Shown: positions 11,301 to 38,364 of the stretch, one piece after another
Numbering within the stretch: position 1 is the stretch's first letter
Layout: each line of letters starts with the position of its first letter
NCBI RefSeq assembly: GCF_000972845.2
Contig: NC_040027.1
Coordinates: 11,399,760 to 11,463,759, forward strand
Origin: Larimichthys crocea
Lineage: Eukaryota > Chordata > Actinopteri > Sciaenidae
DNA length: 64,000 nucleotides
Direction: 5' to 3'
Translations under genes and position numbers: made by a program
Notes under the pieces: model-generated
What the model was told of the DNA's origin: nothing
The model's input: the letters and a program-made list of their open reading frames with translations, nothing else
The model's database searches: none

Positions 11301-11890
11301 TATGGCTGTTTCCTTTTCCTCTGTAGGGGGTCGTTTGTTTGATGCCATCATGTTCGATGTAGACAATAAAGACAGTACTGTGGGGATGAGCTGTCCACCT
11401 GCTGCCTTTGTTGAAAGCTCGATCCTGCAGAAAGTCAGCAGCCTGCTGACCTCCAGAGGTAAAGTATTTTAAATCATTTATTTCCCTCCAGCAGCCGTGT
11501 CTTCTATGAACAACTTCCCGTTTAATGGTGTGATTTGTTTGAAATATGTCTCATCTACATGGACTCCTCTCTCTCCCTGCCGTTGGACCAGGTGTATTCA
11601 TCCTGAACCTTGTGTGTCGCGACTCGGCCTTGAGGAAGAGCGTCTCGGAGCGTGTGAGCGCAGTGTTTCCCACCATCCTCTCCAGAAAGATCGAAGGGGA
11701 GGTCAACGAAGTCCTTCTGTGCTCCCGTGGTGAAAAAAACAAGACGCAGACGGACGCCGATCGCATCCTTTCATCCACGAAGCAATCAGCCAAGAGTCTG
11801 CAGAGCGCACTGTGCTCTAACAGGACTGGAACCAACAGCAGCCCTCACATAGACATTGCAGAGTTGTTGAAAGACTTGAAAGTAGAGTAA
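7311..11890 (+). CDS. mettl13: eEF1A lysine and N-terminal methyltransferase (METTL13), 9 exons
   Basis: METTL13 (EEF1AKNMT) is a two-domain SAM-dependent enzyme that methylates eEF1A. In the human protein the N-terminal domain acts on Lys55 and the C-terminal domain on the protein N-terminus. Exons are 7311-7463, 9116-9388, 9472-9940, 10023-10222, 10331-10520, 10751-10915, 11025-11237, 11327-11458 and 11592-11890. They total 2094 nt in frame (697 aa; human 699). The N-terminus MSLLPRTAEEFSSAEYW and WYGDYNQLCGVLHKYI match the family. SAM motif I of domain 1 is VLVVGCGNSELS (about residues 52-63), followed by NIDIS and LDKGTLDA. Domain 2 has VLLVGLGGGGLPQF, VEVVELDPVVMDVA and FDAIMFDVDNKD. A Lys-rich linker (SHKKKNKKKAK) separates them. 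Intron 1 holds retroelement debris. A likely poly(A) signal (ATTAAA) lies near 12035. Confidence 0.96.
7570..8290 (-). mobile_element. Non-LTR retrotransposon fragment in mettl13 intron 1
   Basis: The block GTGTGCTGCTCATTGTCCAT, then GATGGATAACAGTTTATTCAGCGTCC..CCAGCCTCTTGATGATCTT and CTGAAGGATCTCAGCTTCCTCAGGAAGTA-like sequence is characteristic of a very common fish non-LTR element, here antisense to mettl13. Its 3' tail (GATATATTCATCCCACCACGG) near 7590 is a diverged version of the TTTATTGATCCC tail at 6280 and 38541. Many stops show that it is dead. Confidence 0.7.
8296..8345. repeat. (TAA)n microsatellite
   Basis: A run of AATAAT triplets directly follows the retroelement fragment in mettl13 intron 1. 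Confidence 0.9.
8545..8690. mobile_element. Retroelement 3'-tail-like repeat
   Basis: The phrase ATTTATATAGCACCTTTAAA, then ACAAAGTTTACAAAGTGTTTTTCAGAGCAG matches the generic tail of fish L2/Rex-type elements (ATTTATATAGCACCTTT...AAAGTGCTTT). Only the tail is present, inside mettl13 intron 1. Confidence 0.55.
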
Positions 11891-12149
11891 AGTTGAGATT
11901 TAATCATGTGAGACTGTTTGAGAGGATCCTGCAATATTAAGTGCTCTGACTTTGCCCTTCAGTGCCATGAAAATGAAAGTTTAATGATGTAAAACATATA
12001 TAATCACAAGTAAAGAACATTTATCCTTTATTAAAGGTTCAAGGTGGGGTTTATTGTCATTTCAAATCATGTACACAGGGAAATGAGACAGGACTACGAT
12101 GCTACACATAACAAAGTGCACACTCATTACAACATATATACATATTGTA

Positions 12150-12425
12150 ATTGTACAATATGTTTGTGTTGATTTGTTCTGTACACGTGACATCCATTGC
12201 ACGTCTGTCCGTCCTGGGAGAGGGATCCCTCCTCTGTGGCTCTTCCTGAGGTTTCTTCCACCTTTTTTCCCTGTTAAAAGTTTTTTGTGGGCAAGTTTTT
12301 TCTCACTCGAACCGAGGGTCTAAGGACAGAGGGTGTCACTCCCTGTACAGATTGTAAAGCCCTCTGAGGCAAATGTACTTTGTGACTTTGGGGCTATACA
12401 AATAAAATTGATTTGATTTGATATA
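12150..12425 (+). mobile_element. LINE 3'-tail repeat downstream of mettl13
   Basis: The recognisable fish repeat phrases are GTCCTGGGAGAGGGATCCCT, CCTGAGGTTTCTTCCACC, AGGGTCTAAGGACAGAGGG, TGTAAAGCCCTCTGAGGCAAA and a terminal GGGCTATACAAATAAAATTG followed by TTGAT repeats. The direction follows the AATAAA-like tail. It lies between mettl13 and dnm3. Confidence 0.75.
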
Positions 12426-12829
12426 CAGTATGATATTGAATAAAACAATTAAGCGGCGGCGGATAAACAAGGTGCAATGTGCATGGATACATTGTGCACG
12501 TTTAGGCTTCATAGTGTCATCATTAAATCCAGTTTCTCTTTCACTTGCTTCAAGTTTCCAGTGTACTACACGGTGCTCACTGCCTCATTGCCAAAGAATG
12601 CTGCAGCGTTATTTACAGTAGATGAATCTGGCACTCTGCTTCTAGTTGCACGGTGTTTTTTTTAAAGAGGCTTGCAAAGCAGAGAGCCCCACCCCTCTTC
12701 TGTGGATGTGTGGGATTTTTAAATAGCTGTCCCGGCTGGAGGCGTGAATGCCTGCACGGTGTCTGATAAGTTGGATGAGTCGGGGTACTTTCATAATTGG
12801 CTCTGGAGTTTGTTCTGCTGCAAGGAGGG

Positions 12830-30618
<17,789 letters not shown>

Positions 30619-31354
30619 GTGACTATGAAACCGCACAGTTCCTGCCTGAAACCTGACCTGTTACATTATGACCTCCAGTCCGTCACTCAAATATTACACT
30701 GGCATATATGCATACGCACGCACACACACACACACTCACTCACGTACACACAATTACATACAGAGGCACCAGGGCAGAGGGAGTTGTTATTTGAGCTGGG
30801 TGGGGGTCTGCTGGAAAATGTGTTTCTCATATTCTATTTCCCATCAGCCTCAGTAGACAGGACTTCTCTCTGTGCAGCTTTTTACTGGAGCCAGAGACAA
30901 CAGGCTCAGCACTCTGTCAAGTTTTCATCTTTCTCTCTGTCCTTCATCCCCTCTTTTCCCTCGTTCTCCTAGCATGCATTTGTTTTATTGCCTTCCCCAG
31001 TTTCCCTCATGCAATAACCGTTATTTTTCCTTTTCCCCCTACTTCTTTTTCTTGTACATTTTTTAACTTCTCCTCTTTCACTGGTTCCTCCCCTGCTTTT
31101 GGCCTGTCTCTCCCTTTTCTCTCTGCCTCATTTCCTCTGTGCTCTCCAATGGTTCTTTAGGTTCTTTCCCGCATACAGTCTCCCGCTTTCCTAGCCTGAC
31201 TATTTCCATCCAACCATATGCCTCTTTTGCTTGCACAATCTCTCTCTCTCCCCTATAGATGTACATGGGGCATGAGAGTATAATTCTATTTTTTTCTACC
31301 TGATATTTATTCTCATTCATCACCGCAAAGTCTTCTGACGCTGGAACAGAACAG

Positions 31355-31425
31355 AGCGCCTTTATTGTCATTGCACCGTGCAAAACGAATTTTGCTGCAA
31401 TTTGACGCTCCAGGCCATGACTTGT
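31355..31425. mobile_element. Retroelement tail fragment
   Basis: The phrase GCGCCTTTATTGTCATTGCA, then CCGTGCAAAACGAATTTTGCTGCAATTT is a common fish non-LTR 3' terminus. It is short, with no coding part attached. Confidence 0.5.
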
Positions 31426-31699
31426 GTAACATCTAATTATGACTGTCATCGCTGCAAATTAAAAGAACTCTTTCCAAATAAAGATACAAAAGGTATACAC
31501 ATGGAAATCCGTTAGCGAGGAAATGTGACCCCTCAATTATAGTACTCCAACATTTGGATTAGCTCCTTGCTAGATTGCACATCTTTCCAATATTTCATGT
31601 TCTCTAACCCACTGCTGTCTTAAGCATGTTGTAGTAATCTCTAATAACTGTTATTTCCTCACTCTTATTTGCCAATTTTCTCTCTTCTTCTTCTTTCAG

Positions 31700-31718
31700 A
31701 CACTGCCAATCCCTATAA
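31700..31718 (+). other. Candidate terminal dnm3 coding exon
   Basis: A good acceptor (TTCTTCTTTCAG) at 31688-31699 would join exon 19 (CCA AG) to A CAC TGC CAA TCC CTA TAA. The protein would then end SVPRHCQSL at 815 aa (human DNM3 869 aa). Alternatively the exon 19 donor is read through, giving SVPR and an immediate stop. No exon for the long proline-rich tail (SRRPPPSP type) could be found up to 33 kb. The choice between these is inference. Confidence 0.3.
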
Positions 31719-32130
31719 TTCTCCATCAGAACAAGGCTCTAATTCAGGGGTCAGCAGTCAGGTTACACAATGGGCCAATTTTGCCAACTTTTTTTTGTTT
31801 TTTTGCAAAAACTGTTCATTGAATGGCCGACACAGTTTTAAAACTGCAGTGGAGACATGAGCTTGTGTTTTAAACATCTGCATTTGTTTGGATATTTTCT
31901 TCATTTCAGAATAAAATGAGCATATAAAGCTTTAAATGCTGCTTCTTCTTTCCTTTTTAAGGCTCCAGGCTAAGTCCTGACCAGTATTAGAGCACATAGT
32001 AGTGCTGGATGCAGTATAACTAGACTTTGTTAGGACTAGCAATAAGAAAGCCACAGTCAGAGATAACACTGTTATTGTCTCATTCTAAAAAAAAACACCA
32101 CCTCTGTCCAAGACCAGACAAAATTGCATT

Positions 32131-32568
32131 TCATGAATTACTTCTCGTAGAAGATATGATCAGACTGTTACACCGTCCTTTTCTGAAGGATTTAAGTGGG
32201 CGTTCTGTTAATATTATTATATTAAGTAATGTCTTTGATCTGATCTTCTCTCCAGGAGACATCCTCCACCCATCCCAAATGTGAAATGACAGTCCTTTCC
32301 CTGCTAAGAACTCCATTACCCATCTACCCCGGTGATCTTTCCAGCTGCGGCGGAGTGCTACCCAGAGACACCCAATGACCTGTGTGATGTGTAATCCAGC
32401 TGAAGCATTAAACTGGGCTTCTCTCGTCTCCTCTGGGAGCAGCTGTCTGCAAAAGTCACTGAGTCTTGAGCCTGTTTTGTACATAATATCAGCAGCCATC
32501 AAGGCTAGAATGTGCTCGACCGTCTCCTGACTTTTCTGAAGCGCCTGAACTCTGTGTAAATAAAACAA
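32131..32568 (-). other. Unassigned coding-like ORF or exon
   Basis: I do not recognise this. A 145-codon open frame reads VQALQKSQETVEHILALMAA, then DIMYKTGSRLSDFCRQLLPE and ETREAQFNASAGLHITQ, which looks like soluble helical protein and not low-complexity sequence. A clean acceptor (TTTATTTACACAG) precedes position 32551, and a weak donor (CAG|GTCATT) follows 32380, which would give a 172-nt exon. No partner exons were found nearby on the - strand. It could be a remnant of a mobile element, a retrocopy, or an exon of an unannotated gene between dnm3 and pigc. Confidence 0.3.
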
Positions 32569-33172
32569 ATACCACTTTATGAGTTATTCTGCTAAAAGAG
32601 AATGCACATGCACTATTTTTACTGTTTTTCAATAAACAGGTGTTTTATTTTTGAACGTGTATCCTCCTTTTTTCATTTTCAAAGGTTGAATACGAAAGAA
32701 ATATTGTTTTCTATGGCAGGTCATCAATTTAAACACACTATTGCTGATTTTTTTTTTTTTTTTCATACATTTCAACTCAGCCAAAATACACTTTTGCTCA
32801 CTCTTGTTGCATCTAGTTTAAGTGTCCAAAAAACACTATATCACATTTTAATGTGAGTGTTTTTGGCACATGGAGATGACTGACATAGAAATGTTTGAGG
32901 ACCCCTGATGTGTGCCTTATTACCAGTATTAGTTATGTCTCCAATGTAAATAAAACACTGAAGAAGGAAGAAGAAGAAAAAAAAAAAAAAGGTCATGATT
33001 TGCAACAGCACAGTGTGTGACGCGCTGTTACTACGACGCACTTTCCTTGTTTGTGGAAGTGTGGTTCTCCGAGCAGGAGCAGGAGGAGGAGGTGGAGGTG
33101 GTGGAGGGCGGCCGCATCAGTTACAGACAGCCCGGCGGAACTTTGTTAAAAGTCGGGCTTCATCTGCTGCTA

Positions 33173-33254
33173 AATGGCGCCACCACAGCAGCCAAAGGAA
33201 AAGGCAAAGCCCGCCGTCACGTTTCCTCAGAGGCCGGGAAGAGAAGCGATGAAG
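33173..33254 (+). other. Possible orphan first coding exon in a CpG-rich patch
   Basis: An ATG in good context (CTAAATGG) opens MAPPQQPKEKAKPAVTFPQR plus PGREAMK and runs to a GT donor (GAAG|GTACGA, 33255). The 200 bp upstream are unusually CpG-rich for this region. A second + frame from 33017 is also open through the same donor. No continuation exon was found downstream before pigc. I do not recognise the peptide. Confidence 0.3.
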
Positions 33255-33586
33255 GTACGACACCTGGCGTCCACTCACACACTGCTGTTAGTTTAAATGT
33301 TGGTGTGCGTTGCATGAATTTCTTGGAAAGCTGCTCACAAAATAAGTCCTAAAAACTAAAATACTGTCACTATCTGGTGTTTTTATTTAGTTTAAGTCGA
33401 AAACAGGTCGCTGTGTCCAGCTGCATTTTTTATTTATTGAAACAAAAACAACAAAAATGAACATAAACATGAGCTACAACAGTTCCAGCCCTGCTCAGAT
33501 TTAAAACACGCTGTTAATGACATGTCCTGGCAGCTCGCGCTGTGCTGCTCTCTGTTGGCTGAAGGCTTTACAGCAGCACGAGCAGG

Positions 33587-33777
33587 ATTACCACAGGTGT
33601 TTTTAATTAACTCAACCCGCCAAAAAAAACACGCGTCACTAATTGGAGGGGGAGGGAATGAGAGATGGCAGACAGGAGGAGAGAGGTTCACTGCAGATAT
33701 GCAGCAGGAACTAGAATATAACATAAATAAATCATTTGGTATATATTATACTCGCCAAATACTTTGTACACAAATGT
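33587..33777 (+). repeat. Inverted-duplication arm A
   Basis: This segment (ATTACCACAGGTGTTTTTAA through TTTGTACACAAATG) recurs as its reverse complement at 40765-40960, with only scattered differences. Confidence 0.85.
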
Positions 33778-33954
33778 AGATTTTCAAAAATTCAACATAT
33801 TTCTAAAAGAGCTGCACCTTTAAAACTTAAGAAATCAAAGAAAGCCTTATTTTTCTTCTCTTTCCATTGTTTTACTTTATATTGTTGTTCTGTTTATACT
33901 CTATTCTTCTTAAATGTAAGAAATGCTACGCTCAGTTCTGAAAGCAGCAACTTT

Positions 33955-34080
33955 TATTTATAATAATAATAATAATATATTTTATTTCATAGGTGCCTTT
34001 CTGTCACCCAAGGACCCCTTACAATAAATGAGAGTAGACAGCAAATAACAGAAACAAACAAAAAGTAATTGTAACTGTAT
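33955..34080 (+). mobile_element. Dispersed repeat copy 1 (TTTATTTCATAGGYGCCTTYCTGTCACCC)
   Basis: (TAA)n is followed by TATTTTATTTCATAGGTGCC, then TTTCTGTCACCCAAGGACCCC and ATGAGAGTAGACAGCAAATAAC. A close second copy lies at 56950-57070. This is a short non-LTR tail or SINE-like family of fish. Confidence 0.65.
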
Positions 34081-34625
34081 TTAAATATGCTTATTTGTAT
34101 TGTATTTTGCAATAAAGTAAAAAGAAGAAGAAAAAGATATGCAGCAAGAGCTTCTTACACTGGGTTTTTATTTCCACATAGTTAAGGTAAAAATGTACAT
34201 CTGTGAATCCCAAGTATTAAATAGCAAAACCCTTTAAAATCTTCATTTGTGCTCCTAATGTTTAATTTTAACATTCATCCATTCAGACAACATACTGAAC
34301 ACGGCACCCACAGATTATTAAAACATCACTGATTTAAAAACTGGTGCATAGCATCAGAATATGTGCAGTCATGTAAGAAGACGGCATTGCACATCAGTTC
34401 ATAGCTTTCATACAAACTCTGGAGGTCAACACTCGTAAAGATAATAGCAGCTCAAACATTAAAAAACAAGTAGTCATCGCTGTTCAAACGGACGTGGACT
34501 GATGATAAAATAATTTGTCATTTTAGTTGTAAAGCAACAACATCACACAGACAGTAAATTCGTTAAAATTGTCAGCTGGCTCACACCTCAAATGTAGCTG
34601 AAGTCAGGAGCACCATGTGCTTCTG

Positions 34626-35592
34626 TTAGTGAAGGAAGTGGCTGAGGTCCTCATGAATCTCAGCCTCATCCCAGGGTCCCTGGATGTTGTCCTTGTGTCT
34701 CTGCAGCCTGACTAGCAGCAGGGGACAGAGTAATGTAACGCTCCCTAAAGCCAGGGCCAAGAGCACGGCACCCCCTGGCGACTGGGACCCCAGGCCGCAA
34801 ATCCCTCCGACACACACTCCCACACACAGCGCGTTAAAATGTCCAGGGGCGTTCTCCCGCAACCTCTGCAGCAGGCAGGGCCACAGGGCAAACACCAGCA
34901 GGGCACAGCTGAGCATGGCGAAGGTGTGCAGAGCCCCAGGTAACCTTGAGGCCAGACACACTGAGGCAAACAGGGCTGCGTTTAAGGAGAGGCTGCCGGG
35001 GGGTGAAGGGTGGGCGTAAGGGAATGACACCAGGTGGGCCAGCAGCATCACAGCAGACATGGCGTACACTGTGTCAGTGCTCACAGACTCCGTCAGTGTT
35101 TTCAGAACTGGCGAGAAGCCAAACGTGAAGGACAGAAAAATAGTAGCACTCTGTAAATCAGCCAGACGAGTCCGGAGCTCACAGCCTGATTCGTCATGAG
35201 ACGTCAGAGCTTGGTACAGCACATAACCCAGCAGGGTGCAGACAAGACTGTGCCACAGCAGGCTCTCCGGGGACAGCAGACCCTGCAAGGAAAGCAGAGA
35301 AGTGCATTCATTATATAAATGTACAGTGTACTCTGTGAGAACAACTGATTTTCTAAAGCGTTACCTGCTCCATGTAGAGCCAGAGGGTGATAAAAATGGC
35401 CACACATGACAGCTGTTGTCCCACAAAGCCTGCTTCTTTGACCACAGTCCAGTAGCGGTACTGCCGGATGCCCTCGTTCCTCCGCAACTCCTCCAGGAAA
35501 CGCTGGTCCACGTAGTTATCAGGGAACGGCTGCTGCTCCCACAGCACCTTTCGCCAGGGCACAGCTGGACCCGGGAGACCGTCTGGCCCCAT
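34626..35592 (-). CDS. pigc: GPI N-acetylglucosaminyltransferase subunit C (PIG-C), 2 coding exons
   Basis: PIG-C is a multi-pass ER membrane subunit of the GPI-GlcNAc transferase that starts GPI-anchor synthesis. Coding exons on the - strand are 35365-35592 and 34626-35282, together 885 nt and 294 aa (human 297). The N-terminus has WRKVLWEQQPFPDNYVDQRF and LEELRRNEGIRQYRYW. After the join MEQ|GLLSPESLLWH come the conserved TFGFSPVLKTLTESVSTDT, SVCLASRLPGALHTFAM and C-terminal GPWDEAEIHEDLSHFL. Several hydrophobic helices are visible. Without removing the 82-bp intron (35283-35364) the frame stops soon after MEQVTL. An acceptor just before the ATG (TTTGTGTCAG, about 35597) implies an upstream non-coding exon, probably near 37683-37780 with donor CTAG|GTAGGT. 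ETS-type sites (CCGGAAGTG at 37735, ACTTCCGG at 37541) fit a housekeeping promoter. A poly(A) signal lies at 34167-34172 (reverse strand). Confidence 0.95.
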
Positions 35593-35659
35593 CACCCTGA
35601 CACAAACAAACATGGATACATTTGTGAGCAACAATTTTGCTCATGGGCAGCTCACAGCA

Positions 35660-35885
35660 AGAAGGTTCCTGCTTTGCTGGGGCTTTTCTGTGTGGAGTCT
35701 GCATGTTCGTATCATGTCTGTGTGGGTTCTCAACGGGTACCCCAGCTTCTTTTCCTCCCACAGGCCAAAACATGTAAGGTCAGTTTGGTGACTCTAAATT
35801 GCCAGTAAATCTTAATGTGCCCTGTGATGAGATGCCGAATCGTCCACCTCTCAGCCGAGGTCAACTGGGACAGACTCCAGCCCCT
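35660..35885. mobile_element. Dispersed fish repeat in the pigc 5' intron
   Basis: The phrases TGTGTGGAGTCTGCATGTTC, TGTGGGTTCTCAACGGGTACC, GTGACTCTAAATTGCC, CCCTGTGATGAGATG and CTGGGACAGACTCCAGCCCC are hallmarks of a very common teleost interspersed repeat. I cannot assign its class with confidence. Confidence 0.7.
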
Positions 35886-36664
35886 CCAGGATTTTGCTCA
35901 TCCAATATTCAAAGTAGCTGTACCAAATGTAGCTTTATAGATTAGACTAGACTAATAGGCAACACTCCTGGGATACCACTAGACCTCCAAAAAACTCCAG
36001 GTTTACTCTGTGTGAAAGACTGTGCCAATTTATTTATCAACTGATGACAGCTGTGTGGTGGGTACTGTTATGGGAATTTTTAAAGAAAAGCCCTTGAATA
36101 TGTAAGACTGGATTCAAAGTATCAACGTTTAAGTTGGATTTATTATTCTCGTACAAGGAGCGTTTAACAGTGCAACACACAAAAGACTTACAGAGAAAAG
36201 GCTCCTCGAGGAGCTCTAACAGATGGTTCTTATACATTTTTAAAAAAAATGTCTCGGATACCTCCCCACTGATACAGATAATATCATAAAATTCTTTATT
36301 GGTTTTCTGCTCAGTAATGAGCATTATGATTCATATCCAAATGATACTCCCCTAACCTGTCTCTCCTGTCTTGTACTACTGATTTATAATTATCTCTCCC
36401 TGCCAGCCTCAGTAAACACAGGCCAAATAAGGGAAGTGGACGAGACATGCAAAAGACAGGATACACCCACACACACACACACACACTATGTAAATTAAAA
36501 CATCTGAACCCCAGTATAATCCTAATTTTTATATCAGGTACTGCTTTATTACCCGATGTAAAAGTCTCGGCTGTGCCATGAACTTCAATAATGCAGTTTT
36601 GAACTCATATGTCGAATATTCCTGAATTATTTGGTGTTTGACCAAAGCACCGTAGGTCTACGCC

Positions 36665-37082
36665 AGGCATGTCCACAGTCCGGCCCGGGGGCCAATCACG
36701 GCCCTCAGTCAGATTTATGGCCTGCTAGGATTGTCTGATACTGTATGTCTGGAAGATTTTGGCTTTTTTTTTTTGTTGACATAACGAAGCATTTGAACTT
36801 TTAAGGACATAACTGCTGGTGTACCTGTATGAACCTGCAGATGTGACACAATGTAATTACTTTCTGAATGATTTTTGTTTAAAGACAAAAACAAGAGTGA
36901 CACGTTTTTAAACTTTAAACGTTAACAGACTTTGCATCACTCATAATAAGTCATGTTTACAATGAACACGAGGTTCAGATTTGTATCAACTTCAGGCATT
37001 TGTATGTAACTTTGATTGTTTTTCATTTTTAAATGTTAGTACTGGCTTCACATTGTCAAATCTGGCCCTCTCAACTCAACCT
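36665..37082. mobile_element. Dispersed repeat with GGCCCGGGGGCCAA core
   Basis: CATGTCCACAGTCCGGCCCG, then GGGGCCAATCACGGCC opens the block, and CAAATCTGGCCCTCTCAACTC closes it. The first phrase resembles ends of vertebrate hAT-type DNA elements. No transposase ORF remains. It lies in the pigc 5' intron. Confidence 0.45.
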
Positions 37083-37519
37083 ACTTTTTCCCTTGGGACT
37101 GAACTAAACACTAAAGCCACAAGTCTCTTGTTTACACTGGAGATCAGCTGTTAGGATGCCCCTGTTTGTTTGTTTGTTTGTTTGTTTATGTTTGTCTGAG
37201 CCACCTTGTACACTGTGAGCTGCTGTAACAAGTGAATTTCTCCGGTATGTGTTCAATGAAGTCTGTCTTAACTTAAAACTGTGTATTTTTATATATTTAT
37301 TAAGGTTTGACATTAACTGTTCACCTGAATGCCTTTGAAGCTAACGAGCTATCCGTCATCTAATGAGACTTACAGAATTAATATTGTAATTTTCGACAAC
37401 ATATCAGCAGCTGTGGCCGTGTGGGGGTCTGTACTTCGTATTCTCGGTGTTTCTTTGTAGCTGTCGGTGAATAAACGTCAGTAAACAGAGTTTGATTCAA
37501 TGTTTTGACGGTTAGCCGC

Positions 37520-37751
37520 TGCTAGCTTTAAACCCCCGGCACTTCCGGCTGTGACGCCACCTTTAAAAATAAAAAAATAAAAAGTCTACGAACATTAACA
37601 TGTTAGCGACCTGTCAGACAATTTTCACAAACATATAAATATATGTATATATATAAATAAAAACCCGTTTCTCCACCTACCTAGTGGTGTTTGTTTTTGT
37701 AGCTGTGATGCTACAACCTCGTCATGTCCTTAGGCCGGAAGTGAGGCACTT
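37520..37751 (-). promoter_or_regulatory. pigc promoter and 5' non-coding exon region
   Basis: Two ETS-type sites are present, ACTTCCGG at 37541-37548 and CCGGAAGTG at 37735-37743. A candidate splice donor for the 5' UTR exon (reverse complement of ACCTACCTAG) lies near 37676-37683. Promoter function is inferred from these and from the pigc acceptor. Confidence 0.45.
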
Positions 37752-38265
37752 TGTCAGACCATATATACATAGACGCCGCATTGAGCGGGTTGGTCGTTGG
37801 TCGCGATACGTCAACGTGTCCGCCATATTGGATGTGGCAGATCTGCCCGTAAACTAATACAAGGAAATGGACTGAACTTCATAAAGCGCCTTTCTACAAA
37901 GTTCTTTAAGTTAATGTCTCTTATACACCCATTCACACACACACTAATATATCTGGGAAACAAACAGGCACCAAAAACAACGTATGTAACTTTGAAAGTG
38001 ATGATTATAAATGTTTACTCCTTATGTAAGCACCAAACCAACGTATGTATTTTTCTAATGCTGAGTGTTTACAGCTACTAATGTGTGTAACATTAGCATT
38101 AACTTAAAGAANNNNNNNNNNCTTTGTAGAAAGGCGCTTTATTAAGTTCAGTTCTTTTCCTTGTATTAGTTTACGGGCAGATCTGCCTTATCCAATATGG
38201 CGGCGACGTCGACGTACGATTCAGCGCTCAATGCGGCGTCTATGTGTATATGTCTATGTGTCAGA
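37752..38265. repeat. 150-bp inverted repeat flanking an assembly gap
   Basis: The left arm is 37752-37901 and the right arm is 38122-38265, reverse complements with scattered differences. Shared landmarks are ATAGACGCCGCATTGAGCG, CCGCCATATTGGAT, GGCAGATCTGCCCGTAAACT and AAAGCGCCTTTCTACAAAG. The 220-bp spacer ends in the 10-N gap (38112-38121), and the right arm begins at the base after the gap. Both arms contain a YY1-like core (CCGCCATATTGG). It is either a terminal-inverted-repeat element or an assembly fold-back. Confidence 0.85.
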
Positions 38266-38364
38266 CAGCTCACAGCGCCCCTGCTGCTGAAGCAGCAGGT
38301 CACCGAGAGAGACCATGGACAGTTTATAAAACCTTACCCAGGTAGATAGAACAAGAAGCTCCTC

